Counted from the first letter of the stretch, positions 27,477 to 36,275 are shown. The stretch is DNA of 64,000 nucleotides from AWTP1-13 sp963775835 (GCA_963775835.1 CAVZKV010000013.1:376069-440068), one strand, 5' to 3'. Translations and numbers: made by a program. Notes: generated by a model from the letters alone, not told the origin.

Positions 27477-27557
27477 GGTCCAATGCCAAGCAATCCAACG
27501 CGTCGTCGCGCGGACCCAATGCGAGTGATTGATCTGCTGCTTCTGGAGGAAATCAAC

Positions 27558-27755
27558 ATGCGTCGCAACGTCGAGACAAATAGGACTGCAGTGATCGCAC
27601 AAACCGTCAGCCTAACGGCAGTTGGATTGTTCTTCTTGGCTGCCTTCTTCTACGCATTGACGCATCGGGAGCCTACCGACGCTAGTGCATCGAACCGACT
27701 TTCTCATTCCGAAATCGGTTCGTTACCCGGGTACCCGGGCATACCCCAACCATGA
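27558..27755 (+). CDS. Small single-pass membrane protein
   Basis: 65 residues starting MRRNVETNRTAVIAQTVSLT, with one transmembrane helix (AVGLFFLAAFFYALTH) and a short hydrophilic C-terminus. ATG 27558 follows CTGGAGGAAATCAAC, a strong ribosome-binding site. No family is recognised. It is the first of four closely spaced plus-strand genes divergent from the BTAD regulator. Confidence 0.6.
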   Translation: MRRNVETNRTAVIAQTVSLTAVGLFFLAAFFYALTHREPTDASASNRLSHSEIGSLPGYPGIPQP

Positions 27756-27792
27756 CGTCGCGTGATGCGCACGAAATCAGGAGCCACGTGCC

Positions 27793-28068
27793 GTGAATCG
27801 ACCCGAAACAGTCCTTACCGCCCTTCTGTTTTCCGTCGTGATTGTGTCGCCAGCCGCCGCACAGCAGGCGCCGCTCACGCCCCAACCCGCCGTGAGCGAA
27901 TTCTGCTCAGGATGCCTCGCCTACCTCGAATTTGCACCGCTCGAACCTGAGTCGTACGCGATGCGCGGTCAAGCGACCGAGACCTCCATCTCGTTGCCTG
28001 CCGCAGGCGAGACCAACGGCCGCCTCCGGGAGCAAACGGCGGTCCTGGTTGGCACCTCCAAGCAGTAG
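27793..28068 (+). CDS. Small secreted protein
   Basis: 91 residues from a GTG start. The signal peptide is clear (TVLTALLFSVVIVSPAAAQQ) with predicted cleavage after AAA. The mature part contains two close cysteines (SEFCSGCLAYLEFAP) and a Gly/Thr-rich tail. No family is recognised. It follows the small membrane gene by about 40 bases and may share its transcript. Confidence 0.6.
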   Translation: MNRPETVLTALLFSVVIVSPAAAQQAPLTPQPAVSEFCSGCLAYLEFAPLEPESYAMRGQATETSISLPAAGETNGRLREQTAVLVGTSKQ

Positions 28069-28109
28069 TCGCGCGCCCCCGCCCCACCCACAAACAAGGA
28101 TTGGCACCC

Positions 28110-28364
28110 ATGACCATACACGACAACTTTCTGATGGCCGAGGCTGCCCGGCCGAGCGCATCCCAGTTGCTGCGTTCCGCTTTCGGCTCTCTTGCGCAGA
28201 GGATCGCCGATTGGATCACAACGGCGGCCGACTACTACGAAGCCGCTGCCATGTACGAGCAGCTCTCCCGGCTATCCGACGCCGAATTGACGCGGCGGGG
28301 GCTGTCGCGCGCCACGCTCGGTTGGGACGTGAGCCAGGCGTGCCACCGTACCAACAACTCCTGA
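28110..28364 (+). CDS. DUF1127-like small protein
   Basis: 84 residues starting MTIHDNFLMAEAARPSASQL. The C-terminal half (AAMYEQLSRLSDAELTRRGL followed by SRATLGWDVSQ) matches the DUF1127 pattern of a helix with LSRLSDxELxRRGLSR. Such proteins are common in Hyphomicrobiales; some have RNA-related regulatory roles, unproven here. Its TGA overlaps an ATG (28364) of the next frame. Confidence 0.7.
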   Translation: MTIHDNFLMAEAARPSASQLLRSAFGSLAQRIADWITTAADYYEAAAMYEQLSRLSDAELTRRGLSRATLGWDVSQACHRTNNS

Positions 28365-28381
28365 TGGAAGGCGAAGAACTC

Positions 28382-28723
28382 ATGATCCGCAGACCTTTCA
28401 AGTTTTCCCCGCTTGCGATCGCGGTAGCGATGGGCATTGCCGAACAGATTGGAGGCGCCCCCTCTCTGGCCGCTGTCTTTGCCGTGGTGACAGGCATGAT
28501 TGGTGCAGCGTCCGGACCTTGGCTGCTCACCAAATGCCGGGTCCAGTCCTCGCTGGAGCGGGGTCTGGCCATGGGCGCGACGAGCCATGGTCAGGGCACA
28601 GCGCGCATTCTGCAAGAGAACGAGGAGGCCGGGGCATTTGAGGGCCTGGGCATGGGGCTCACAGCGCTGGGAATGGCGGTTCTGCTACCCCTGCTTACGC
28701 GCCTAGCGCTCTCAACGCACTGA
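28382..28723 (+). pseudogene. LrgB-family membrane protein, C-terminal half
   Basis: 113 residues that match only the second half of LrgB (normally about 230): AIAVAMGIAEQIGGAPSLAA, AVVTGMIGAASGPWLLTK, RGLAMGATSHGQGTARILQE and EEAGAFEGLGMGLTALGMAV. LrgB works with LrgA in the membrane, in processes linked to cell lysis control. A start codon (28382, or 28364 overlapping the previous stop) allows translation, so a short product could still be made. No lrgA is present. I read it as a truncated gene captured behind the DUF1127-like gene. Confidence 0.68.
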
Positions 28724-28884
28724 CCTCGCACCAGGCCATTCCGAATTGGGTTTTCGCAGCCTGGATTGTTGCGGCGCATGAGTCCGGAAATGGCACAAAG
28801 CGTAACTGCTCCGTCATGCCTGGAATCGGGGGAACAGCGGACACGGATCTGAGGCGGCAAGAGCTGGGTCTGGAGGACCGCACA

Positions 28885-29055
28885 TGACCCTGGCCGTGTA
28901 AAAACTCCGAAAGGGTGTTCACGGAGGGGAATCATGTTCTACTGGCGCCGCGGTTTCCGAGTTGTCTTGCCATTGCTTGCGAGGACATTGGGGCTGGAAA
29001 AGAAGGCCGTTCTACGTGTTCTTCACGCCCCAACGTTTTGACACGGCCAAGACCC
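28885..29055 (+). mobile_element. MITE-like repeat, copy C
   Basis: About 171 bp with both terminal inverted repeats. It differs from copies A and B by a GTGTTCACGGAGGGGAATCA variant in the left half. It lies just downstream of the peptide-type substrate-binding gene, in the same orientation as copy D on the other side of that gene. Confidence 0.75.
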
Positions 29056-29229
29056 ACAACTGCCCTCCCCCGGGATGCGTCAATCGCGCTGCAGCAATGA
29101 AATTGCGCCTTATTCCACCTCCTCTGATACCCGCGATGCCCTTAGCCAAACTTATTCAATCTGCATCGTTCGGCCGCGCTTCCGCGGCTGTGGTCACCCC
29201 GCTGCGTCCGGGTCTCCGCGCGGCGATTG

Positions 29230-30762
29230 TCACGGATGCTTGAGCCTGAGATCCTCATAGGGCGCCGAGTAGGCGTAGCTCCGGATCAGGTTGATCCCGG
29301 GCTCCTCGACCCGCGGACTGACGCCCCAGATGAACGCAAGCTCGTAGATCGGCACGTGGGTCACGCGATCGTGGAGGATCTCTTGGATCTGCCGCAGCAG
29401 CCCCTCCCGGTTCTTCGGGTCGAGCTCGCGCGCCTGACGCTGGAAGACGTCCTCGACCTCGGGAATCACGCCGGAGGTGTAGATCCCGCCCTTGCTCACG
29501 TACGCCTCGAGGCGCGTGGCGGCGTTGCCGCCAGCGCCGGTAATGCCGACGATCACGTTCTTGAGCTTCCGCTCGCGCCACGCGGCCGTCATGGCAGCGC
29601 GCTCCATGGTCTTGATCCGGGTCTTGATGCCGACGGCCTGCATGTAGCCGGCGAGCGCCTCGCCCATCGAGAAGTAGGGCGGCCACGGGTAGAAGTCGCC
29701 GGCGTCGAACCCGTTCGGGTATCCGGCCTCGGCCAGGAGCTTGCGGGCCCGCGTCGGATCGTAGGGATCGGGATCGAACCAGCGAGAAAACTCGAGCGCG
29801 CGCGGGATCAGCGATCCCGTCGGCTTTGAGAAGCCGAGCGTCTCGGCCTGGTTGAGCGACTGCCGGTCGATGGCGTAGCTGAGCGCCTGACGCACGCGCT
29901 GGTCGTGCCACGGCGATTTCGGGTCCCACTGGTCCGGCAGATCCAACCAGAAGACGGCCGGCAACTCCTTCGGCGCGACGAGCTTGAACCCCGGCGTTCG
30001 CTGGATGTCCTCCGCCACGGGGCCGCTTAGCAGGTAGGCGATGTCGACCTCGCCCGTCTTGAGCGCGGCGGCTCGTGTCGTCTCTTCCGGGATGCTGCGC
30101 AGCACCAGCCGCTTGATGATCGGCGTCTTCCGCCAGTACCCTTCGTAGGCCTCGAGCACGAGCTCGACGCCGGGGTTGAAGCTCACGAACCGGTAGGGGC
30201 CGGCGCCGATTGGCGCCTTCTTGAAGCCGTCGTCGCCGACCTTCTCCACGTACTTCTTGGGCACGATCCAGCCCGAGCCCGTCGCCGAGGTGCCGTAGAA
30301 CGTCATGAAGTCTGGCCACGGCTCTTTGAGGAGAAAGCGCACGCGGTCGGGGTCGACGATCTGAACCTCGCGCACTCGCTCCTTGAGGAGTGTGGCACCG
30401 CTGCCCCGGTAGCGCTCGAACGAAAACTTCACGTCCTCGGCCGTGACCGGCTCGCCGTTGTGGAACTTGATCCCCTGACGGAGCACAAACTCGTACGCGA
30501 GCCCATCCTTCGACTGGGTCCACGACTCTGCCAGGCTCGGGGTGTTGCTCCCCGCCGGCATGGGCTTCACGAGCGCGTCGTGCAGCGCGTAGAGCACCAT
30601 GAACGGCGTGATGATGCCCTCGGTCTCAGCGGGATCGAGCCAACGGGAGGCCAGCGTGATGTGCACGCCCCACGTCATCGTGCCCTGAGGCGCGGCCGCC
30701 GCCGGGGCGGCCAGGCCGATCAGGAGCAGACCGGCCACGAGCGAAGCTCGGAATCGCGTCAT
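29230..30762 (-). CDS. Peptide/dipeptide-type ABC substrate-binding protein (SBP_bac_5)
   Basis: 510 residues with a Sec signal peptide (SLVAGLLLIGLAAPAAAAPQ). The SBP_bac_5 fold is shown by PSLAESWTQSKDGLAYEFVL, RQGIKFHNGEPVTAEDVKFS, GAGPYRFVSFNPG and VRQALSYAIDRQSLNQAETL. It binds a small peptide or other solute in the periplasm and hands it to a permease. No Opp/Dpp permease or ATPase gene is adjacent. MITE copies C and D flank it on both sides, which suggests it is an isolated, possibly mobilised gene. It is intact. Confidence 0.92.
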   Translation of the reverse strand: MTRFRASLVAGLLLIGLAAPAAAAPQGTMTWGVHITLASRWLDPAETEGIITPFMVLYALHDALVKPMPAGSNTPSLAESWTQSKDGLAYEFVLRQGIKFHNGEPVTAEDVKFSFERYRGSGATLLKERVREVQIVDPDRVRFLLKEPWPDFMTFYGTSATGSGWIVPKKYVEKVGDDGFKKAPIGAGPYRFVSFNPGVELVLEAYEGYWRKTPIIKRLVLRSIPEETTRAAALKTGEVDIAYLLSGPVAEDIQRTPGFKLVAPKELPAVFWLDLPDQWDPKSPWHDQRVRQALSYAIDRQSLNQAETLGFSKPTGSLIPRALEFSRWFDPDPYDPTRARKLLAEAGYPNGFDAGDFYPWPPYFSMGEALAGYMQAVGIKTRIKTMERAAMTAAWRERKLKNVIVGITGAGGNAATRLEAYVSKGGIYTSGVIPEVEDVFQRQARELDPKNREGLLRQIQEILHDRVTHVPIYELAFIWGVSPRVEEPGINLIRSYAYSAPYEDLRLKHP

Positions 30763-31101
30763 CGGTCGCGGACCCTCCTGGAAAGCATGTCTCGCCGGAC
30801 ATGTCGCTCTGTGTCAAGGCGCGGGCCGTGGAGTGGAACGCCACGGTGGCGCTCGTCTTCGGCGCACCGTCTTCGCAGCGTCAACGCTCAAAGCTTGCGC
30901 GAACGTGGCCATAGGCATTGACGCCAGGATATCACACTTCAGCTGGGTGTCGCAGGGCGCGAAGTCGATCTGCGGAAGGGGTTGCAATGTCTTTTTCTGT
31001 GCACAGGGCGTACTTGGACCAATCGGTTGACCCGTGCCCGTAACCGAGGGAGGTGCGGACCCCGATCGAAGGCCTCAGACGTTCGCTGTGAAGGCAGTCT
31101 T
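30763..31101. other. Upstream region of the SBP_bac_5 gene
   Basis: About 340 bases between the substrate-binding gene start and MITE copy D. It must hold that gene's promoter. No open frame here looks like a protein. Confidence 0.35.
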
Positions 31102-31254
31102 TGACCCTGGCCGTGTAAAAACTCCGAAAGGGCGTTCACGGAGGGGAATCATGTTCTGAGTCGTCTTGCCATTGCTTGCGAGGACATTGGGGCTGGAAAA
31201 GAAGGCCGTTCTACGTGTTCTTCACGCCCCAACGTTTTGACACGGCCAAGACCC
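31102..31254 (+). mobile_element. MITE-like repeat, copy D
   Basis: About 153 bp with both terminal inverted repeats but lacking about 18 bases in the interior relative to the other copies (after GGGGAATCATGTTC). It lies about 117 bp upstream of the intact substrate-binding gene at 31371. Confidence 0.75.
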
Positions 31255-31370
31255 AAGGCGGACCTGGGCGAAGCGCGCCCATTGCGGCGCAGCATTTGCA
31301 TCAGAGCGGCATGTGATGAGCATCGAGATCTGATATCCTGTTGGGGTCTCCTCTTGCGGTCAGGTAACGA

Positions 31371-32348
31371 ATGAAGCGGCGGGAGTTCATCAGTCTCCTT
31401 GGTGGTGCTGCGGCGGCGTGGCCGCTCCCGGCGCGCGCGCAGCAGACCGGCAAGATGGCTCGCGTGGGCGTTCTTGCTCTCGGGGCGGCTGTCTCAGCGA
31501 AGGACCTCGCCATTTCCTCCGAGCTCGCACGGATGGGCTATGTCAATGGACGCAATATTGCCTACGAGATACGAGCGGCCGATGGCGACTTGAGCCGGCT
31601 TTCAGCGCTGGCCCGAGACCTGGTGACGACGAAGCCCGACGTATTGATCAGCGTATCGGCCGAAGCGGCCGACGCGTTGGCGGGGGCAACGCGCGATATC
31701 CCCATCGTCATAACGGCAACGGTTGACCCGATCGCTGCCGGTCTCAGCGACAGCATGTCTCGCCCGAGCCGGAATGTAACCGGCTTCACAGCCTCCAGTG
31801 CCACGCTTGCCGCCAAGCGCCTTGAGCTGCTCAGAGAACTGATCCCTGGGTTGCGTAAAGTAGCCTACCTAGGCGCGCCAGCTGACTCGATAAACGCAAG
31901 ATTTGATTCCCATGTGCACACAGCAGCCGACGCGCTCGGCATCACGGTTGCCTTCGTGCCGATAACAGCGGACGCCAGCGTTTCGGACAGCTTTGAAATC
32001 ATAGACCGGGAAAAGGTGCAGGCGGTGATTGTCGGATTAACTCCGGCCAATATGCGAGTGAGTGGTCATATTGTCGATCAATGCGTGATCCGCGATCTGC
32101 CTTCCATACATCCTTGGTCTTTTGAGGTGAATACCGGGGCACTGATGTCTTATGGCCCGAAGCTGCTGGAGAACCACGCTGGTACCGCGAGATACATCGA
32201 TCAAATCCTGAAAGGCGCCAAAATTTCCGAGCTGCCATTCGAGGAACCTACCGAGTTCAAGCTCGCCATCAATCTGCGCACAGCGCGCTCCATAGGGCTA
32301 ATAATCCCGCCCACCCTGCTTGCCCGCGCCGACGAGGTGATCGAATAA
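31371..32348 (+). CDS. ABC substrate-binding protein (ABC_sub_bind type)
   Basis: 325 residues, the only intact member of this family in the window. The leader reads MKRREFISLLGGAAAAWPLP with cleavage after ARA. Family segments include RDLVTTKPDVLISVSAEAAD, IPIVITATVDPIAAGLSDSM, AKRLELLRELIPGLRKVAYL and the C-terminal PPTLLARADEVIE. It is exported and binds an unknown solute. No permease or ATPase is adjacent, so it would depend on a transporter encoded elsewhere. It shares upstream (GCGCCCATTGCGGCGCAGCA) and downstream repeat sequence with the 18491 gene. Confidence 0.9.
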   Translation: MKRREFISLLGGAAAAWPLPARAQQTGKMARVGVLALGAAVSAKDLAISSELARMGYVNGRNIAYEIRAADGDLSRLSALARDLVTTKPDVLISVSAEAADALAGATRDIPIVITATVDPIAAGLSDSMSRPSRNVTGFTASSATLAAKRLELLRELIPGLRKVAYLGAPADSINARFDSHVHTAADALGITVAFVPITADASVSDSFEIIDREKVQAVIVGLTPANMRVSGHIVDQCVIRDLPSIHPWSFEVNTGALMSYGPKLLENHAGTARYIDQILKGAKISELPFEEPTEFKLAINLRTARSIGLIIPPTLLARADEVIE

Positions 32349-32559
32349 AATTACGAGGTCATCGCCCCATCCAGCTTTTTTTGCTGCGGTGCATGTCTCC
32401 TGCTGGCACTCTTTCACCGTCACGGCATGCCGTCCGAGGGTGTCTGTTGATGAGATGCTATGGGGCGAGCGGCGATGACATCGCATCGATCGGCGGATTA
32501 TTAACCGAGAGATGGCTCCATCGGCGCCGATGTTAATTCTCGCCAATGGAGCCCCATCG

Positions 32560-33741
32560 ATGCGCAAGCCGAACCGGCAGGACAAGCCGCTGAACGACCT
32601 GAGTCGTTCACTTACACCGCTCGACGTTAATCAAACTTTAATCGCCGTGATAGAACTCAGCAAAGAAAGCTGGCTCGTCGCCGGGATCATCCCTGGCGTG
32701 GAGCGCCAGCCGTTGAAGAAGCTTCTGGCCGATGAGGACCAACTATTAAAGTTGCTCGAGCGATGGCGAACGGAAGCCGAGAAGGCGGGGCACAAGATCA
32801 ACCGCATTGCCGTTGCCTTTGAGACCGGCCGCGACGGCTTTTGGCTGGCTCGCTGGTTGAGGGCACGCGGCATCGAAGCGTATGTCATTCATGCTGCGAG
32901 CGTGGCGGTGTCGCGGGAGCACCGACGTGCAAAGACCGACCGCTTGGACACCGCGGGCTTGAAACGCGCCTTTCTCGGTTGGCTGCGTGGCGAGCGGGAG
33001 CACTGCAAGATGGCGGCAATCCCAACGCTTACGGAGGAGGATGCAAAGCGCCCTCACCGCGAGCGGGAGATGCTCGTCGGAGAGCAAACCACGATCATCA
33101 ACCGCCTTAAGGCAACCCTGGCACGGCTCGGTATCCGCAATTTCAATCCTAAGCTCAAGAAGGCACCAGAGCGGCTCGAACACGTGCGCACGCCCGAGGG
33201 CGAGCCGATCCCGCCCAACACGCTGGCCGAATTGATGCGCGACCTGGAGCGCAAGCGGCTGGTCCATGAGCAGATACTCAACATCGAGAAGGCGCGCCTC
33301 GAGCAACTGAAGCGAGCTCCCAAGGCTGGACCAAATCTCATGGTCCTCCTTCTGGTGCGGGTGATCGGCATTGGCATCGAGACGGCGGACATGCTGGTCA
33401 AGGAGATCTTGTCACGGAACTTGCGCGACAGGCGCGCGGTGGCGCGCTACGCGGGCCTTACGGGCTCGCCCGATGAAAGCGGGAGCAGGCGCCGCGAGAA
33501 GGGACTCGCCCGATCCGGCAATGCTCGGGTGCGGCGGGGGATGATCCAACTTGCGTGGCGCTTCCTCGAGTTCCAGAAGGGGAGCGCCTTGGCCAAGTGG
33601 TTTGAAGCTCGCACCGAGAACGCCCGCGGCTTGCGTAAGAAGATGATCGTCGCATTGGCACGCAAGCTGCTCATCGCCTTGTGGCACTTCGTCCGTGATG
33701 GCGTCATCCCCGACGGCGTCGTCCTGCGCCCCGCACGCTGA
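32560..33741 (+). CDS. IS110-family (IS1111 group) RNA-guided transposase
   Basis: 393 residues, homologous throughout to the transposase of copy 1 with scattered substitutions. Motifs are LIAVIELSKESW (Glu at the first acidic position), AFETGRDGFWLARWL, KTDRLDTAGLKR, VIGIGIETADMLVKEI and ARYAGLTGSPDESGSRRREK, then GLARSGNARVRRG. ATG 32560 (MRKPNRQDK) corresponds to the start in copy 1; the frame is open upstream to 32512. It is intact. Confidence 0.92.
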   Translation: MRKPNRQDKPLNDLSRSLTPLDVNQTLIAVIELSKESWLVAGIIPGVERQPLKKLLADEDQLLKLLERWRTEAEKAGHKINRIAVAFETGRDGFWLARWLRARGIEAYVIHAASVAVSREHRRAKTDRLDTAGLKRAFLGWLRGEREHCKMAAIPTLTEEDAKRPHREREMLVGEQTTIINRLKATLARLGIRNFNPKLKKAPERLEHVRTPEGEPIPPNTLAELMRDLERKRLVHEQILNIEKARLEQLKRAPKAGPNLMVLLLVRVIGIGIETADMLVKEILSRNLRDRRAVARYAGLTGSPDESGSRRREKGLARSGNARVRRGMIQLAWRFLEFQKGSALAKWFEARTENARGLRKKMIVALARKLLIALWHFVRDGVIPDGVVLRPAR

Positions 33742-33799
33742 GGCACACCTGCAGAAGGAACCTACTGTAAGCTATTATTGACGGTTTCGGCCTTGTCCG

Positions 33800-33990
33800 C
33801 ACAACTTGCGGCCCGGTCGCCGATGATGGTTCGAGGTGGCGGTGTCCCGCGTCTACCCATGGCTTCAATGCCGTTGTTGAGAATGGGCCCGCCGCTTCGG
33901 AGCTCGCTGCCGATGCGCATCACTGCATCATGGTTCGGGTCTCTGCACCCACCGCATACAAGGATGTGGCACGAAATCTTCGTGCACCAC
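33800..33990 (+). ncRNA. Candidate bridge RNA/seekRNA of IS1111-type copy 2
   Basis: Non-coding region after the transposase stop. GCGTCTACCC (33849-33858) is complementary over eight bases to the right target flank GGGTAGAC (34248-34255). TTGTTGAG (33874-33881) matches the left flank TTGATGAG (32447-32454) at seven of eight positions. CATACAAG (33955-33962) equals the element's own right end (34241-34248), and GCATC (33925-33929) complements the left end. The loop is closed by the stem CGAGGTGGCGG/CCGCCGCTTCG. Transcript ends are approximate. Confidence 0.75.
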
Positions 33991-34294
33991 ACGCGGGCTC
34001 CTCCTCGGGCATCGTCATCCCGACCACAGCAAGTGTGCCGTCGTGCTCGGAGCCGTCAAGGCCCAAGCCCTTCGGGTGGGCCGCCGACAGGGCGGCTCCA
34101 GCCTTGACCGTTCCTGCGCGCGCCGGCGACGCCGGATGTGGTGGGTCGGGACGAAGAAACGGCTGCCAGGTCGAACAAAGAAACTGAGGGACGAAAAAAT
34201 GGATAGGACCCTTGCGGCACCCCCTTGACAAAATCCGCCCCATACAAGGGTAGACCGGCCGTGCCGATGGGAGAGGGATAGCCGCAGATTTCGT

Positions 34295-34446
34295 ACTCCG
34301 AAAGGGCGTTCACGGAGGGGAATCATGTTCTACTGGCGCCGCGGTTTCCGAGTCGTCTTGCCATTGCTTGCGAGGACATTGGGGCTGGAAAAGAAGGCCG
34401 TTCTACGTGTTCTTCACGCCCCAACGTTTTGACACGGCCAAGACCC
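34295..34446 (+). mobile_element. MITE-like repeat, copy E, left end missing
   Basis: About 152 bp starting at ACTCCGAAAGGGCG, so the left terminal repeat is lost. The right terminal repeat (GTTTTGACACGGCCAAGACC) is intact. It lies close to the right flank of IS copy 2 and just after the end of the convergent amidase gene. Confidence 0.7.
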
Positions 34447-34513
34447 AAAGCGGCTGTTGTGGGCGTCCCGCCAGCCGACCTAACCAGATCACTTAGGACG
34501 ACAAGTGCCAAGC

Positions 34514-35902
34514 CTATTCAATGGGCGGACGGCGCCTATGCCAGTCGGTCGCCTGCTGAAAGGCGTGGCCGGCGCGCAGCACCAACGCTTCTTCCATATG
34601 CCGACCGACGATTTGGAATCCCACCGGAAGGCTATCGAAGGTTTTGCCTCCCGGCAATGTCAGTGTTGGATGGCCGCTCATGTTAAACGGCGCAGTAAAG
34701 CGGCTCCGTGCCTCAAACGTCGCCGGCGTGCGGCCACCTGCTGCCAGCTCAGCCAGGCTCAGTGCGGCGCGGTCGCACACCGGCATAATCAGCAAATCGA
34801 TATCGCGAAAGAGGGTATTGAGCCGGCCGCGGAAGACCTCCCGGCGAAGGAGGATTTTCGTCACCGCAAGGCCGTCGAGGCTTCGACCGGTGTCCAACGC
34901 GCGGGCGAGCACGGGGCCGTATTCGGCCGCGCGCGACGGAAAAGTCGCCTCATGGGCAACTGCCGCTTCTACGCGGCACAGTGAGACCGCATCACGCACA
35001 ACCGCATCGGGCGAAGGGAAACTGACGTCGCGCAGCAAGGCGCCCATCCGCGTGAACACCGCCGCGCCCTCTTCGGTCGCACGTAACATGTCGGTATCGG
35101 CGCCGGCCGCGATCAGGGCGCGATCGATCCCGATCCGTAGTCCGTGCACTCCCTCGCCAATGCCGCCAAGGTAATCAGGCACGGGTTCGTAGACAGCGGT
35201 TGGATCATCTGGATCGGCGCCAGCGATGGCACCCAGCATGGCGGCCGCATCGGCTGCGCCGCGGGTCATTGGCCCGACATGGTCCAGGGATTGGGCAAGA
35301 GCGAACACGCCCGCCCGGCTGACCCGTCCCCAGGTTGGCTTCAACCCTGTGATGCCATTCATGGTCGAGGGATAACGGATCGAGCCTAGCGTATCGGCGC
35401 CAATTGAGCCGTAACAAAGTCCTGCAGCGGTCGCGACGCCGGAGCCACTGGAGGAGGCCCCTGCCCAGTGCGCAGCGCTCCACGGATTGATCGGTGGGTC
35501 GATTGAAGGGTGATGCGTAAAGTAGGCACCCTCGGTCAGCTTAAGCTTGCCCAGAAGCACAGCTCCGGCTTCACGCAATCGGGTGACGACCGTCGCATCA
35601 CGCTCAGGTCGGAAATCCTTGTGGATGGTCATACCGGCCGAGGTCGGAATGCCCTTCGTATGACAAAGGTCCTTCAGGGCGATCGGAACGCCATGCAGGG
35701 GACCACGAATTTGCCCACGGGCGATCTCGGTGTCAGCATGCGCCGCCTGCGTCAGCGCCAGCTCGGCAGTAAGGGTCACGTAGCTTTTCAAGCGGCCATC
35801 GAGCCGCGCGATCCGATCGAGAGCCGCTTGCGTGATCTTGAAGGAGCTAAGTTGCCTCGCCTGAACACGCCGCCCAATCTCGACGAGATCGAGAAGGCAC
35901 AC
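34514..35902 (-). CDS. Amidase-signature family hydrolase
   Basis: 462 residues of the amidase-signature family. The Ser-cisSer-Lys triad is visible: Lys77 in ALKDLCHTKG, the cis-Ser in GASSSGSG (about 150-152) and the nucleophile Ser174 in GADTLGSIRYPS. Length is normal and no leader is present. It hydrolyses an amide (C-N) bond; the substrate cannot be predicted. The start is GTG 35902 (VCLLDLVEIG), with no strong ribosome-binding site. It is the only catabolic gene between IS copy 2 and the LysR regulator. Confidence 0.9.
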   Translation of the reverse strand: MCLLDLVEIGRRVQARQLSSFKITQAALDRIARLDGRLKSYVTLTAELALTQAAHADTEIARGQIRGPLHGVPIALKDLCHTKGIPTSAGMTIHKDFRPERDATVVTRLREAGAVLLGKLKLTEGAYFTHHPSIDPPINPWSAAHWAGASSSGSGVATAAGLCYGSIGADTLGSIRYPSTMNGITGLKPTWGRVSRAGVFALAQSLDHVGPMTRGAADAAAMLGAIAGADPDDPTAVYEPVPDYLGGIGEGVHGLRIGIDRALIAAGADTDMLRATEEGAAVFTRMGALLRDVSFPSPDAVVRDAVSLCRVEAAVAHEATFPSRAAEYGPVLARALDTGRSLDGLAVTKILLRREVFRGRLNTLFRDIDLLIMPVCDRAALSLAELAAGGRTPATFEARSRFTAPFNMSGHPTLTLPGGKTFDSLPVGFQIVGRHMEEALVLRAGHAFQQATDWHRRRPPIE

Positions 35903-36208
35903 ATCGTCCGATGCCCGCTACGCCCATAGTCGAGAGGTTGCACCTGCGAAGAGGAATAACACACCGGCAGTCCGACCCGGAACTCCCGGCCAAGGACTGT
36001 GAGCGGCGCTCCACGCTGGTTCTTCGAGCTGGCAGTTTCGGCAGCTATTGGCACGGACCGACCGTCCGCGCACAGCAGAGGCGACGTCAGGAATCAGGGG
36101 GTCACCTGACCCGCGGCGAGGGTCCTTGGGTCCTGCCACGGCGACCGAGTCTCGATGACCCGAAGCAGTCTTTGAGAAAACTGAGGTCTGTGGGTGGCGG
36201 CTGGGCGG
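35903..36208. other. Intergenic region, no gene recognised
   Basis: About 300 bases between the starts of the amidase (minus) and the true end of the LysR gene. No gene is evident. Confidence 0.35.
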
Positions 36209-36275
36209 TCAGGATTTCCACTCCCTCGGTTGCGGCAGGGGTGGTGCGCGACGGACGAGAACACGCCCGGGGTAG

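Larger units (their letters stand above)
32455..34246 (+). mobile_element. IS1111-type (IS110 family) insertion sequence, copy 2
   Basis: A complete element of about 1792 bp between AG dinucleotides (32453-32454 and 34247-34248). The left end is ATGCTATGGGGCG and the right end CGCCCCATACA, with 9-bp subterminal inverted repeats. Its flanks joined together match the uninterrupted segment at 19505-19600, which fixes the boundaries to within a base. It carries the transposase and about 505 bp of non-coding DNA after it. Confidence 0.92.
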
